In this document: piece after piece, positions 1-9,461 of the stretch | How positions within the stretch are numbered: the stretch's first letter is position 1 | Layout of the letters: every line of letters begins with the position of its first letter | Source: Alistipes putredinis DSM 17216 | GTDB lineage: Bacteria; Bacteroidota; Bacteroidia; Bacteroidales; Rikenellaceae | NCBI RefSeq assembly: GCF_000154465.1 | Contig: NZ_DS499581.1 | Span: 163,615-227,614 of the forward strand | Length of the DNA: 64,000 bases | Reading direction: 5' to 3' | Position numbers and translations under genes: made by a program | Notes under the pieces: generated by a model | Database searches by the model: none | Seen by the model: only the letters and a program-made list of their open reading frames with translations | What the model was told of the DNA's origin: nothing

Positions 1-1908
1 CAATACGCCGGTTTCTCGACGGCCGAAGAGTCCAACGCATTCTATCGCCGCAACCTGGCTGCCGGACAGAAGGGTCTGTCGGTGGCATTCGACCTGGCGA
101 CACACCGCGGCTACGACGCCGATCACCCGCGCGTAGTGGGCGACGTCGGTAAGGCCGGCGTGTCGATCTGCTCGGTAGAAGATATGAAGGTGCTCTTCAA
201 CGGTATTCCGCTGGATCGGATGTCGGTGTCGATGACCATGAACGGCGCCGTGCTGCCGATCCTGGCGTTCTACATCGTGACCGGTCTGGAGCAGGGATGC
301 ACCCTCGATCAACTGTCGGGTACGATCCAGAACGACATCCTCAAGGAGTTCATGGTGCGCAATACCTATATTTATCCGCCGAAATTCTCGATGAAGATCA
401 TCGCCGACATCTTCGAATACACCTCGAAGAACATGCCGAAGTTCAACTCGATTTCGATCTCCGGCTACCATATGCAGGAGGCAGGCGCCACGGCCGACAT
501 CGAGTTGGCCTACACGCTGGCCGACGGTCTGGAGTACCTGCGTGCGGGCGTTGCAGCCGGTATGTCGGTGGATGCTTTCGCACCCCGTCTGTCGTTCTTC
601 TGGGCGATCGGTATGAACCACTTCATGGAGATCGCCAAGATGCGTGCGGCACGTATGCTCTGGGCGAAGATCGTCAAAAAATTCAACCCCAAGAACCCGA
701 AATCGTTGGCCCTGCGTACGCATAGCCAGACCTCGGGCTGGTCGCTCACCGAGCAGGATCCGTTCAACAACGTAGCACGTACGGCTATCGAGGCGATGGG
801 CGCCGCTCTGGGCCACACCCAGTCGCTGCACACCAACGCACTGGACGAGGCGATCGCCTTGCCGACGGACTTCTCGGCACGTATCGCCCGTAACACCCAG
901 ATCTACATCCAGGAGGAAACCAACGTCTGCCGCGAAGTGGATCCCTGGGCAGGTTCCTACTACATCGAAACCCTCACCAACGAGATCGCCCACAAGGCTT
1001 GGGAGCGTATCGAGGAGGTCGAGAAACTGGGCGGTATGGCCAAGGCCATCGAAACCGGTATTCCGAAGATGCGTATCGAGGAGGCGGCAGCCCGCAAGCA
1101 GGCCCGCATCGACTCGGGCATCGAGAAGATCATCGGCGTAAACGAATACCGTCTGGATCACGAAGCACCGATCGATATTCTGGCTGTGGACAACACGGCC
1201 GTACGCGAGAGCCAGATCAAGCGTCTGAAGGAGTTGCGTGCGAACCGCGACGAAGCAGCCGTGAAGAAGGCGCTCGAGGCCATCACCGAATGCGTCAAGA
1301 CCGGCAAGGGCAACCTGCTGGAACTCGCTATCGAGGCCGCCAAGGTACGCGCTTCGCTGGGCGAGATTTCGGATGCCTGCGAGGTGGTCGTAGGACGTTA
1401 CAAAGCAGTTATTCGTTCCATTTCAGGTGTATATAGTTCAGAAGTGAAATCAGATCCCGCATTCGAACACGCGAAGGAACTGGTTGCCAAATTCGCGAAG
1501 AAGGAGGGCCGCCAGCCGCGCATCATGATCGCCAAACTCGGTCAGGACGGACACGATCGTGGCGCCAAAGTCGTTGCGACCGGTTACGCCGACATCGGCT
1601 TCGATGTCGATATGGGTCCGTTGTTCCAGACTCCCGAGGAGGCAGCCAAACAGGCTGTCGAGAACGATGTTCACGTAGTGGGCGTATCGTCGCTGGCCGC
1701 CGGCCACCTGACGCTCGTTCCGCAGATCATCGCCGAACTCAAGAAACTGGGCCGCGAGGATATCATCGTCATCGTCGGCGGTGTGATCCCGGCACAGGAT
1801 TACGATGAGCTGTATCGTGACGGTGCCGCCGCCATCTTCGGCCCCGGTACCCCGATTGCGACCGCAGCGATCAAGATCATGGAGATCCTGCTCGACGAGC
1901 AGAAATAA
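1..1908 (+). CDS. mutB: Methylmalonyl-CoA mutase large subunit (5' end outside window)
   Basis: Adenosylcobalamin-dependent interconversion of succinyl-CoA and methylmalonyl-CoA in the cytoplasm, the committed step of the succinate-propionate pathway. The reading frame is open from base 1 with family sequence (QYAGFSTAEESNAFYRRN), so the GTG at 82 is not the start. About 635 residues are visible and roughly 80 N-terminal residues are missing compared with the usual 710-730. The visible part holds the TIM-barrel substrate domain, a linker near codons 465-485, and the C-terminal B12-binding domain with the DxHxxG base-off motif (DGHDRG, near codon 517). A strong terminator follows at once, so this is the last gene of its unit; the partner subunit mutA probably lies upstream outside the window. 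Confidence 0.96.
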   Translation, partial: QYAGFSTAEESNAFYRRNLAAGQKGLSVAFDLATHRGYDADHPRVVGDVGKAGVSICSVEDMKVLFNGIPLDRMSVSMTMNGAVLPILAFYIVTGLEQGCTLDQLSGTIQNDILKEFMVRNTYIYPPKFSMKIIADIFEYTSKNMPKFNSISISGYHMQEAGATADIELAYTLADGLEYLRAGVAAGMSVDAFAPRLSFFWAIGMNHFMEIAKMRAARMLWAKIVKKFNPKNPKSLALRTHSQTSGWSLTEQDPFNNVARTAIEAMGAALGHTQSLHTNALDEAIALPTDFSARIARNTQIYIQEETNVCREVDPWAGSYYIETLTNEIAHKAWERIEEVEKLGGMAKAIETGIPKMRIEEAAARKQARIDSGIEKIIGVNEYRLDHEAPIDILAVDNTAVRESQIKRLKELRANRDEAAVKKALEAITECVKTGKGNLLELAIEAAKVRASLGEISDACEVVVGRYKAVIRSISGVYSSEVKSDPAFEHAKELVAKFAKKEGRQPRIMIAKLGQDGHDRGAKVVATGYADIGFDVDMGPLFQTPEEAAKQAVENDVHVVGVSSLAAGHLTLVPQIIAELKKLGREDIIVIVGGVIPAQDYDELYRDGAAAIFGPGTPIATAAIKIMEILLDEQK

Positions 1909-1933
1909 TCCGGATCACTCCTCTGTTATTATC

Positions 1934-1966
1934 AAAGCCCCGCATCAAAAGATGCGGGGCTTTTTA
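1934..1966 (+). terminator. Rho-independent terminator after mutB
   Basis: A perfect stem (AAAGCCCCGCATC, loop AAAA, GATGCGGGGCTTT) runs into a T tract 25 bases after the mutB stop codon. Confidence 0.93.
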
Positions 1967-2443
1967 ATGGGGTAAGCGAACCGGCCGACCGAAAAAGAAC
2001 TTTGCCATCGACCTTCATAATTCCATCGCCGGCCTCACCTCCAGAGTCCGCGCAAATACAGCGGCGGATCTCAAACAACGACCGAATACATGCTGTCACA
2101 GTGCCATTTCCACAAACCCTACAAATTATGTTTGTAGGCCATATTTCCCGTTAGACAGACAGCGAATATCCTCCCTCCCCGACTCTCGAAAACAGCCGAT
2201 TTCATACCGCAAACACCTATCCGGAAAGAAACTCGACTGCCGAGACCGTCGTTCTCCTCCCCCAGCCCCAAAGACTTCCGGAATATACGATAAAATCACG
2301 GACATTTCGAAGATGCGGAAAAAGAGAATGGCGGATTGGCCGGACTACCACTCCGAGCACCTCACAGAAGAGAATTCAGGAAACCGGCTCTTATCGCTTT
2401 TAAGAAGAGAAGTCATCCCCCTATGCCATCGCAATAACGACAA
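1967..2443. other. Intergenic region between converging genes, nothing recognised
   Basis: About 480 bases lie between the mutB terminator and the terminator of the converging ppiD gene. No RNA gene, repeat or convincing coding frame was seen. The only open frame (2313-2522, plus) runs through the terminator hairpin and is rejected. Confidence 0.6.
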
Positions 2444-2481
2444 TAAAAAAGAGGAATGTATAAGCTACATCCCTCTTTTTC
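2444..2481 (-). terminator. Terminator of the ppiD-like gene
   Basis: A 15-bp stem with one mismatch (AAAAAGAGGAATGTA / TACATCCCTCTTTTT, loop TAAGC) ends in a T run on the minus strand, about 40 bases beyond the ppiD stop. The A and T flanks could let it work in both directions. Confidence 0.85.
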
Positions 2482-2518
2482 GGCCGGAACTATTCCGGAA
2501 AAAATCTACCGGTAACGG

Positions 2519-4555
2519 TTAAAAATACTTGCCGCGCAAGTCCTCCACATTCGACATCTGCTCCAGGAAATCGAACAGACGACGCTGAATCATCCCCTGC
2601 GACGACGCCTCGGCACGTACCTTTTCAGCTTCGATACTCTGCGGAGTTTCCGCCTCCTGAATATCCGTCACCACGAAAACATAAGCACCTACATTTCCCT
2701 TGACCGGCTCGGACAGCGTATTCGTCTGCTCCGTTGCGGTAATCGCTCCGATCACACGAGGCTCGACACCCATGTTACGGATAAAGAACGATCCGTAACG
2801 GACATCTTCGAAAGGAACGACTTCGGTACCAAGGTTTTGGGCGACCTCTTCGATAGTCGAACCCTTCATTTCGCTGACGATCTTTTCAAACTTCTTATCG
2901 GTTATAAGCGTCTGGCGAATATTGTTCGCTACTTTCTCGATCGGCGTATAATCCTCATTGTCGATCTCAGTTACCACTGCGACCACATAGTCATCACCCA
3001 CAGGGAAAATCTCGGAAATCGCGCCCACCTTGGCATCGTATGCCCAGCGCACCAATTCACGCGAATCAGCCAGTCCCTGCAGCAGACGGTCACCCTGCGT
3101 GAGTTTCGCTTCACGAGGAGTGAGGTTTCCCTTATTCGCTGCCTCGTTGAACGCATCGACAGAACCCTTGCCCTCGACAGAGAAAAGACTTGCCTGACTA
3201 TGCACATTGCGACGGGTCGCCGACGAAGCCTCAACAGGATAAGTGATCGTCGCAAGGCGCATGTGCTTCGAAGGTTTGTCCAGACGATAAACCTGTAAAA
3301 TCTGAATAACGTCACCCACTTCGACACGGAGAATATCCCCCTGCTTAGCCGTCGAAAGAAGTCCCGAAAGCTCGTCCGGGAATGCAGAGAAAGGCATCAC
3401 GCCCGCATCGCCTCCATTTCCGGCATCCTGCATATAGAGCGAATGGGTACGAGCCGCCTGTGCGAAATCCGCACCTTGCCGCAAAGCCGTCATCAGACTG
3501 TCGGCCAGGTCGCGTTGGTCGTAGGTGAGTACAATATGGCGGACGCCCACGGAATCCGGAGCGTTCAAAGTTTCAACGACACGGGTCATCGTCCAGGTAT
3601 CGTTCTTCAGGACGGGACCATACTGCTTGCCGTTGGCCAGCGCTTCGGCCTCATCGTCCAGAAGCTGGGCAACCGACCGATAATTGTCTGTAATTTTACC
3701 GAAACGGTTATTCTTGGCAAATGCTTTCGGATCGTCCGACGCGGCAAATTCATCGCCGACTTCCCGAACGGTCTTCTCCAAAGTCGCCATATCCTCTGCA
3801 CTCGGAGCCACTTCGAACACCACATAAGAGAGCGTGCGCGAAGGTTTCTGCTCATAACGGGCCTTATGGCTATTGTAATAAGCCTTGATTTCGGAATCGG
3901 AAACCGAGAACAGAGAATCAGGCATATCGTGATAACGCTTGCCGACCCAAGAACCGCTGAAAGTCTTATTCTGCGCATCGACGCCTTCTTCCGCTTCCAG
4001 CCGATTGACATATACACCGCCTTTGACCAAGCCGTTATACTTATTGATTTCGCGCTCCCGCATAGCCTGTCCGACCAAAGCCCCCCACATATATTGCATC
4101 TGGGGATTTCCGGTTGCCTGGGCGATAAAATCACTCACACCCTCCACACTGTACTGTCCTGTACGGGGGTCGGTGAAAGCCGCAGCCATCGTCCCGGAAT
4201 AATACTCGCCGCTGATAAGTCCCTCACGCTCGGCATCGGTCACCGAGATTCCCATCTTCTCGAAACCGGGCAAGTACACGTGGTTGGCAATCAGAGTCTG
4301 CCAAGCCATTTCAGCCAACTGATCCATCTGCTCTTCATTACTTTCGGAGATGTTGCTCTGGTCTTTCAGGTTGTTGTATACCTCAATATATTCCGAATAT
4401 CTGATCTTCGAACCGTCGATCACACCGACCTTGGGGTCGTTACCCGAAAGTCCCATATCCGTTTTAAGCGAGAGAATGAATGCCAGCAGTGCAAACGCGA
4501 TGATAATCGACAAAACCACACCGAATCTGGTCCGTAACGTGTTTAAACTTGCCAT
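2519..4555 (-). CDS. ppiD: PpiD/SurA-type periplasmic peptidyl-prolyl isomerase
   Basis: Membrane-anchored foldase for secreted and outer-membrane proteins. A single N-terminal transmembrane anchor (about residues 11-30) is followed by a SurA-N-like chaperone domain (to about 170), a parvulin-type rotamase domain (about 336-423, opening VGVRHIVLTY and containing GNGGDAGVMPFSAF), and a long C-terminal chaperone-like part. The 678-residue length fits Bacteroidetes PpiD-like proteins of about 700. It has its own -7 promoter and terminator and lies downstream of the lptC/CNNM envelope genes. The isomerase fold is clear; whether it is catalytically active or mainly a chaperone cannot be told from sequence. 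Confidence 0.92.
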   Translation of the reverse strand: MASLNTLRTRFGVVLSIIIAFALLAFILSLKTDMGLSGNDPKVGVIDGSKIRYSEYIEVYNNLKDQSNISESNEEQMDQLAEMAWQTLIANHVYLPGFEKMGISVTDAEREGLISGEYYSGTMAAAFTDPRTGQYSVEGVSDFIAQATGNPQMQYMWGALVGQAMREREINKYNGLVKGGVYVNRLEAEEGVDAQNKTFSGSWVGKRYHDMPDSLFSVSDSEIKAYYNSHKARYEQKPSRTLSYVVFEVAPSAEDMATLEKTVREVGDEFAASDDPKAFAKNNRFGKITDNYRSVAQLLDDEAEALANGKQYGPVLKNDTWTMTRVVETLNAPDSVGVRHIVLTYDQRDLADSLMTALRQGADFAQAARTHSLYMQDAGNGGDAGVMPFSAFPDELSGLLSTAKQGDILRVEVGDVIQILQVYRLDKPSKHMRLATITYPVEASSATRRNVHSQASLFSVEGKGSVDAFNEAANKGNLTPREAKLTQGDRLLQGLADSRELVRWAYDAKVGAISEIFPVGDDYVVAVVTEIDNEDYTPIEKVANNIRQTLITDKKFEKIVSEMKGSTIEEVAQNLGTEVVPFEDVRYGSFFIRNMGVEPRVIGAITATEQTNTLSEPVKGNVGAYVFVVTDIQEAETPQSIEAEKVRAEASSQGMIQRRLFDFLEQMSNVEDLRGKYF

Positions 4556-4593
4556 ATAAACTATTTTAATTTATTGTTTCAAAATGAGTGTTC

Positions 4594-4601
4594 AAAGATA
4601 A
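4594..4601 (-). promoter_or_regulatory. -7 promoter box for ppiD
   Basis: The minus strand reads TATCTTTG, a match to the Bacteroidetes -7 consensus TAnnTTTG, about 40 bases before the ppiD ATG. Confidence 0.7.
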
Positions 4602-4711
4602 TAAATATATTCTGAAAACCATGATAAACGACCAAATTCTTTCGTCATTTTCCGCATCCGGCATATCGAAAAAACGCACTTGCCCCTCACCGGTCGAAAA
4701 TATCCCGTAAA

Positions 4712-5974
4712 CTACAACCGTTTCACGCGCGCCAACTCCAACCGGGAACGGGTCCTGCGCAGAATCTTGATCTCAAGATGCTCGAAACGCACGGTTTCTC
4801 CGGCCGCCGGCAGCCCTTCATACCGGAAAATGATATACCCGGCCAGCGTTTCGTACTCGTCACTCTCGGGTATGGCAAGCCCGTATTTTTCATTGAGATA
4901 TTCCACTTCCAATCGGCACGAAAGGACAAATTCCGAATCGCCGACCTGTTTCTCCGTAAGGTCGGGCACATCGTGCTCGTCTTCGATTTCGCCGAAAATC
5001 TGCTCCAGAACATCCTCCAAAGAGATAATACCGGCCGTACCGCCGAACTCGTCGATCACGACCGCAATATTGCTCTTATGACGGATGAGCCGCTGCATGA
5101 GTGCTTGCAACGGCATCGTCTCCGGGACGTATTGCACCTCCATCAGCACCTCATCGATCGACGTCGGATGCCGGAACAGCGACTTCGAATTGACATAGCC
5201 GACGATATTATCGACACTCTCTTTCCAGACGAAAATACGGGAATACTTACTCTCGACAAAACGCGCCGTAAGCGCTTTGATCGAGGTATCATCGATATCG
5301 ACCGCCTCCATATCGATACGGGGAACCATGCAATCCCTCACGCGCAAATCGGCAAAATCCAGGGCATTCTGAAAGAGTTTGATCTCATTATCCGGTTCAT
5401 GCTGCGCCTCCGGCTTCCCCGATTCGAACAAGCTGGCCAGATCGGTCCGGTCGAAAATGGGCTCCATCATCGCAACCTTCGGCTTACGCCCCATCAGCCA
5501 CAAAATCCCCTGGGAAATCCAGGTCGTCAGCTTGGCGATCGGAAAAAGCAGCAGATAAAAGAAATAGATCGCAGGAGCAAACAGGCGGTAATAAAAATTC
5601 GGGCTGTTCCGGAAAACGGATTTCGGGAGAAATTCGGCGACGAAGATGATGATGATTGTCGAAACCGCCGTTTCCAGAACGACGGACCCGCCGCGAGCGA
5701 TCTCCGTCCAACCCACTGCCGCCGCGAGCGAGCGCAACAACAGCGACATATAGAGCGAATAGATAACCAGGGCGATATTATTCCCGACCAGGATCGTCGT
5801 GATGTACTGCCCGGGGTGACGGGCAAAAATGTCGGCGATGAAATTGAACAGCCGACTCTGCTTCCGGTCGATCTCCAGTTTCAGGCGGTTCTTGCTCGTA
5901 AAAGCGATCTCCATCCCCGAAAAAAAAGCCGAAAGCAACAACATCAGCAGAATTATAAACACCGAAGTTATCAT
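4712..5974 (-). CDS. CNNM/CBS/CorC (hemolysin-family, GldE-like) membrane protein
   Basis: Inner-membrane protein of the CNNM transport family with a cytoplasmic CBS pair. Order: CNNM (DUF21) membrane domain with hydrophobic helices (about 1-185), two CBS motifs (about 205-325, including the VRDCMVPR entry), and a CorC_HlyC domain (about 340-420). Relatives are annotated as hemolysins, Mg/Co efflux proteins, or GldE in gliding Bacteroidetes; the substrate here is not known. The start codon overlaps the lptC stop by 4 bases (ATGA), so translation is probably coupled. The 420-residue length is normal. Confidence 0.9.
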   Translation of the reverse strand: MITSVFIILLMLLLSAFFSGMEIAFTSKNRLKLEIDRKQSRLFNFIADIFARHPGQYITTILVGNNIALVIYSLYMSLLLRSLAAAVGWTEIARGGSVVLETAVSTIIIIFVAEFLPKSVFRNSPNFYYRLFAPAIYFFYLLLFPIAKLTTWISQGILWLMGRKPKVAMMEPIFDRTDLASLFESGKPEAQHEPDNEIKLFQNALDFADLRVRDCMVPRIDMEAVDIDDTSIKALTARFVESKYSRIFVWKESVDNIVGYVNSKSLFRHPTSIDEVLMEVQYVPETMPLQALMQRLIRHKSNIAVVIDEFGGTAGIISLEDVLEQIFGEIEDEHDVPDLTEKQVGDSEFVLSCRLEVEYLNEKYGLAIPESDEYETLAGYIIFRYEGLPAAGETVRFEHLEIKILRRTRSRLELARVKRL

Positions 5975-6699
5975 AAGGAACGATCGTTACTTTCTACGGG
6001 AGTCAGTTGAATTTTCCGGTCGTTCCCCCGTATCGGCCGGGCCGGTTTGACAGGCTGTTCGGAAACTGCCTCCTTCGCAGCGGAAACATTGTCCGCAACG
6101 GGTTTCACCGACGTAGAATCCGCGTCCCGTGTCGGCTCGATATTGACCCACATACGCCCTTTGATTCGGCGAAATTTCCAGTCTTTCAACTGATCGTCCG
6201 ACTCGAATCCTTCGACGATGTAGGAATTTCCGCTCTCTTCCACGATCTTGGAATCGACGTTAGACCAGATCCGGCGCGTTTTCTCGTTCCAGAACAACTG
6301 CTGGGTGTAGAGCTCCTGTCCGTTGGATTTTTTCACTACGACATTTCCTTTGGCTTCCCATAATTTCCGATTCCCGTAATGAATCGCATAGTTAGCCGTT
6401 AGCGTAGCATCGACCGCTCCGGTACTGTCCTTCTGATATGTCACGATATCCACGCCCTTGCGAAATTCCTGATAAGGCTCTTTTGCCAAAGAGTAACCTT
6501 CCACCAAAGGAGCCGTAAAAACATAGGATTTCCGGCCGTTCTCCGTATTGGTCATCGTCAAATGCTCGCTGTACTCGGTCATCAAAGCCTCATCGTTAGG
6601 CTCTTCGGCCACCGACTCCTTGTCGCACGAATATAGCAAGATAGCACTTCCCGCGATGAGAAGTGCTACCTGTGCATATCGTTGAATGCTTCGGAGCAT
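5971..6699 (-). CDS. lptC: LPS export periplasmic protein LptC (lipoprotein form)
   Basis: Component of the Lpt bridge that moves lipopolysaccharide from the inner to the outer membrane. The N-terminus is hydrophobic and ends in a lipobox-like LLYSC. The body carries LptC/OstA-type beta repeats (VDIVTYQKDSTGAVDATLTA, then GNVVVKKSNGQELYTQQLFW) typical of Bacteroidetes LptC. The basic, Pro-rich C-terminal tail after about residue 185 looks disordered. It lies between a TPR protein 20 bases upstream and the CNNM gene, which overlaps its end by 4 bases. Annotation rests on family resemblance and neighbourhood. Confidence 0.87.
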   Translation of the reverse strand: MLRSIQRYAQVALLIAGSAILLYSCDKESVAEEPNDEALMTEYSEHLTMTNTENGRKSYVFTAPLVEGYSLAKEPYQEFRKGVDIVTYQKDSTGAVDATLTANYAIHYGNRKLWEAKGNVVVKKSNGQELYTQQLFWNEKTRRIWSNVDSKIVEESGNSYIVEGFESDDQLKDWKFRRIKGRMWVNIEPTRDADSTSVKPVADNVSAAKEAVSEQPVKPARPIRGNDRKIQLTPVESNDRSL

Positions 6700-6719
6700 C
6701 GTTCGTACAAACTATGTCG

Positions 6720-8072
6720 CTACCGGGGGCGTACGGTCGTCACGATACCGCGGGCCGGACCGCAGGTAATCGTATAACGTGCACCCTCCATCAATTCGTT
6801 GAAGAAGCATTCCTCGGCAGTCGGGAATCCGCGACGGTAGTTTGCTGCCGCATCACGCGCCGTCTGAGCGAAATTGCCGGCATCGGCGTCGTTGGCAAGC
6901 AGGTTGGCTGCCTGCGTCATCGTATCGTAAGCGACCCAGAAAATAGCCTGACCCTCCAGTCCGGAGCAAGATGCAGCCGAAGCCGCATAAGCCTGCGCCA
7001 GGGCGAAATAAGCCATACCGTTATTGGGATTCAGCGCCTTGGCCTCATTAGCCGCAACTGCAGCCGCCGTAGGATTCTTGGCTGCCAGTTCGGTCATACT
7101 CAAACGCACCAGAAGCAATTCTTTCTGAACGGCGTCTTGTTCGGCAGCAATCGCCTCACGCAGGTAAGTAGTCGATTTGGCGAAGTCGCCCCGCTCTTGA
7201 AATCCTTGAGCCAGCATCATGGCCGTCTGGGCAGAAGGTTCCATCGCATAATATTTTTCGGCGATCTGAAGGAAAAATTCGGAACTGCACTGCGAACGGG
7301 ACATCAGCGAAACCGTCTGCTTGAGCAACTCCATATCCTCCGGAGCCGCTTCGATACGCGGACGGAACATCTTCTCCAGGTTCTCGCAATCGGCAGCACC
7401 GCTACCCGCAAAACAAGTATCGAACTGTGTTTTCGCCTCCTTTACTCCAGGAGCATCACTCTCGAAAATCGGGGCCAGACGAGCGTACTCATCCAAAACG
7501 GCATCCGGATAGACCTCGCCCATCTTATAATCATCGCACAAATTGCTGAAATATACCAATGCGACATCCGGCAGCGCAGCATAACCGCTCTGCAAACCGG
7601 CTTCGATCGCCTCCTTATACAACTTGCGCACGCCTTCCCGGTCGGAAGGATTGAAAGTCAGGTATTCACGAGCTTTACGGTCAAGGACATAAGCCGTACC
7701 GTAATTGGGACTGGAAGGAAAATACTGTACACGCAGGTCGTAAATCATCATCAGCGAATCGAGCAGAGCTTTTTTCTCATTCAGGTCTTGTGCGCGTTGC
7801 ACCTTGTTCGAATAAACCTGTGCCCCCCGAATAAAGGTCGCTTCGAAAGCCGAAGGAGCCTCCTGTGCAAGCGTACGGAAATAAACAGCGGCTGCGTCGT
7901 AATCGCGGGTATCGACAGCTTCCTTCAGCAGGTTGCTCGTCAGAATGTTTTGCTTACGCTGTTCGGGCGTATCTCCCCACGGAGCGTACCGAGGGTCACT
8001 GAAATCCTGGGCGATCGAAGCTGTCGCAGCGAACACCAATACTGCCGACAGCAAAATTTTCATGCGATTCAT
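6720..8072 (-). CDS. Secreted TPR-repeat protein
   Basis: 450 residues with a cleavable signal peptide (ending near TASIAQ) and helical tetratricopeptide-like repeats through most of the body, for example YDAAAVYFRTLAQEAPSAF and NPNNGMAYFALAQAYAASAA. Probably a periplasmic scaffold. It sits 33 bases after an outer-membrane barrel gene and 20 bases before lptC, which suggests an envelope role. No catalytic motif was seen, and the specific function is unknown. Confidence 0.8.
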   Translation of the reverse strand: MNRMKILLSAVLVFAATASIAQDFSDPRYAPWGDTPEQRKQNILTSNLLKEAVDTRDYDAAAVYFRTLAQEAPSAFEATFIRGAQVYSNKVQRAQDLNEKKALLDSLMMIYDLRVQYFPSSPNYGTAYVLDRKAREYLTFNPSDREGVRKLYKEAIEAGLQSGYAALPDVALVYFSNLCDDYKMGEVYPDAVLDEYARLAPIFESDAPGVKEAKTQFDTCFAGSGAADCENLEKMFRPRIEAAPEDMELLKQTVSLMSRSQCSSEFFLQIAEKYYAMEPSAQTAMMLAQGFQERGDFAKSTTYLREAIAAEQDAVQKELLLVRLSMTELAAKNPTAAAVAANEAKALNPNNGMAYFALAQAYAASAASCSGLEGQAIFWVAYDTMTQAANLLANDADAGNFAQTARDAAANYRRGFPTAEECFFNELMEGARYTITCGPARGIVTTVRPR

Positions 8073-8105
8073 ATTCTTCTTTATAATTTATTTTTTATGT
8101 GTGGT

Positions 8106-9461
8106 TTAATCGTATTTCGGACGAACGAACCAATAATCACCGAACAATGTCACACCCAGCGAAAATTTGCAATAGGTCTGTTTAACCAGACTCACCTGTT
8201 CGTTGATCGCCTTGAAACTGCCGCGTCCGCCGACTTCGACACCCAGATCGACCGACGACGCACCCAATATGCCGCCCAACACCGTCAGGGGAATACCGAC
8301 GCCCAGCGTCACGGCGTATTCATTGACATCCACTCCGCCGAAAGTCTGGTTATAGGTACCATAACGAACTCCGGCCCGGTAGGACCAGCGTTTCAATGCG
8401 CTGCGTACATCCGCTTTATTGGGGGTGTATTCGACCCCGAGTTTAACCGTATTCGTGTTCCGGTAAGCCACATCGAAACCGGCTGCGGATTTCTCGACCA
8501 ACCGAGAATTGCCGCTTCGCCAGTCCTGATAGACGTAATCCGCCCCCACAGCTATTTTAGGCGTGTTGTAATAAATACCTACGGCAACCTGCTGGGGCAG
8601 CTTGAGCCCCAGACGATTTCCCATATCCATAGCGACCGTATTGAAAATATCGCCGGTCTGCACCTTCGTCGTCACATTCGGATTCAAGTCGCCGCCGATA
8701 TCGTAGGTCGCACCGATCGTCAGAATACGCCGACGGTTGCTGATCGGGGACCACTGTACGCCGAACTGTCCCTTAAAACGGGAAACGCTGTAGGTTTCGG
8801 TTCCCGTCGCGTCTGCGATAAGACCTCCTCCGGTTATATTCTCCAAAATAGCGGTTTTATAAATCCGCTGAATGTCGCCCCAATAGTACTGGGCAGCTAT
8901 TCCGATCGAGAATCCGCGGAAGATCTCCCAGCCCAGACCGAGCTTCACCTCCGTCACGTCGCCGTCGCCGTCCCACTGGTACTGCACGCGGCCGATATTA
9001 CCCCAGATTTCATCGTCGTCCACCTCCTGTTTCATCCGGTAACCGACGCTGCTGTAAGGCGTCAGGCTGAAGCCCAACCCCAAATGCTTGGCAATCGGCA
9101 ACTGAAACGCAATGTCGTGGAAATTGACCGTATAATAACTTGTATTGAGCGTCTGCCCGTAATATTTCTGGGAATTGTAAAAGCACTGCCCTTCAAGACC
9201 GAAATCGAAAAGGAACGACTTGGGGCGCACGGCACTGTAAGCCGCCGGATTGAGCAAATTGACAGCAGCCGCATTACGCATACCGACGCCGACACCGCCC
9301 ATCGAACGTGTCTGAAGCGTTCCCGGGGTCCGCAGTTCACCCAGACCGTACATCGAATACGGTGAAAAAGCGTTGATACTGCTGGTTTGTCCCCATGCCA
9401 TGCACGGTACAATGACGGCCAGCGCGAGGCACAGTTTAACGGCGGCTTTCTTCACTTGCAT
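8106..9461 (-). CDS. Outer-membrane beta-barrel protein (OmpP1/FadL-like)
   Basis: 451 residues. A signal peptide (cleavage near MAWGQ) is followed by the N-terminal pattern FSPYSMYGLGEL...RSMGGVGVGMRNAAAVNLLNPAAYS, which is characteristic of Bacteroidetes FadL/OmpP1-like barrels, and then many amphipathic beta strands. The pore substrate is not known. The start codon overlaps the end of coaX by 26 bases, so the two are co-transcribed. Fatty-acid transport is only a family-level guess. Confidence 0.8.
   Translation of the reverse strand: MQVKKAAVKLCLALAVIVPCMAWGQTSSINAFSPYSMYGLGELRTPGTLQTRSMGGVGVGMRNAAAVNLLNPAAYSAVRPKSFLFDFGLEGQCFYNSQKYYGQTLNTSYYTVNFHDIAFQLPIAKHLGLGFSLTPYSSVGYRMKQEVDDDEIWGNIGRVQYQWDGDGDVTEVKLGLGWEIFRGFSIGIAAQYYWGDIQRIYKTAILENITGGGLIADATGTETYSVSRFKGQFGVQWSPISNRRRILTIGATYDIGGDLNPNVTTKVQTGDIFNTVAMDMGNRLGLKLPQQVAVGIYYNTPKIAVGADYVYQDWRSGNSRLVEKSAAGFDVAYRNTNTVKLGVEYTPNKADVRSALKRWSYRAGVRYGTYNQTFGGVDVNEYAVTLGVGIPLTVLGGILGASSVDLGVEVGGRGSFKAINEQVSLVKQTYCKFSLGVTLFGDYWFVRPKYD

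Noticed and set aside
2313..2522. 69-codon open frame on the plus strand
   Set aside because: It reads through the ppiD terminator hairpin and into the end of ppiD, with no promoter or similarity.
6663..9365. 900-codon open frame on the plus strand
   Set aside because: It is antisense to the lptC, TPR and outer-membrane barrel genes. GC-rich codon use leaves long shadow frames, and the protein is not family-like.
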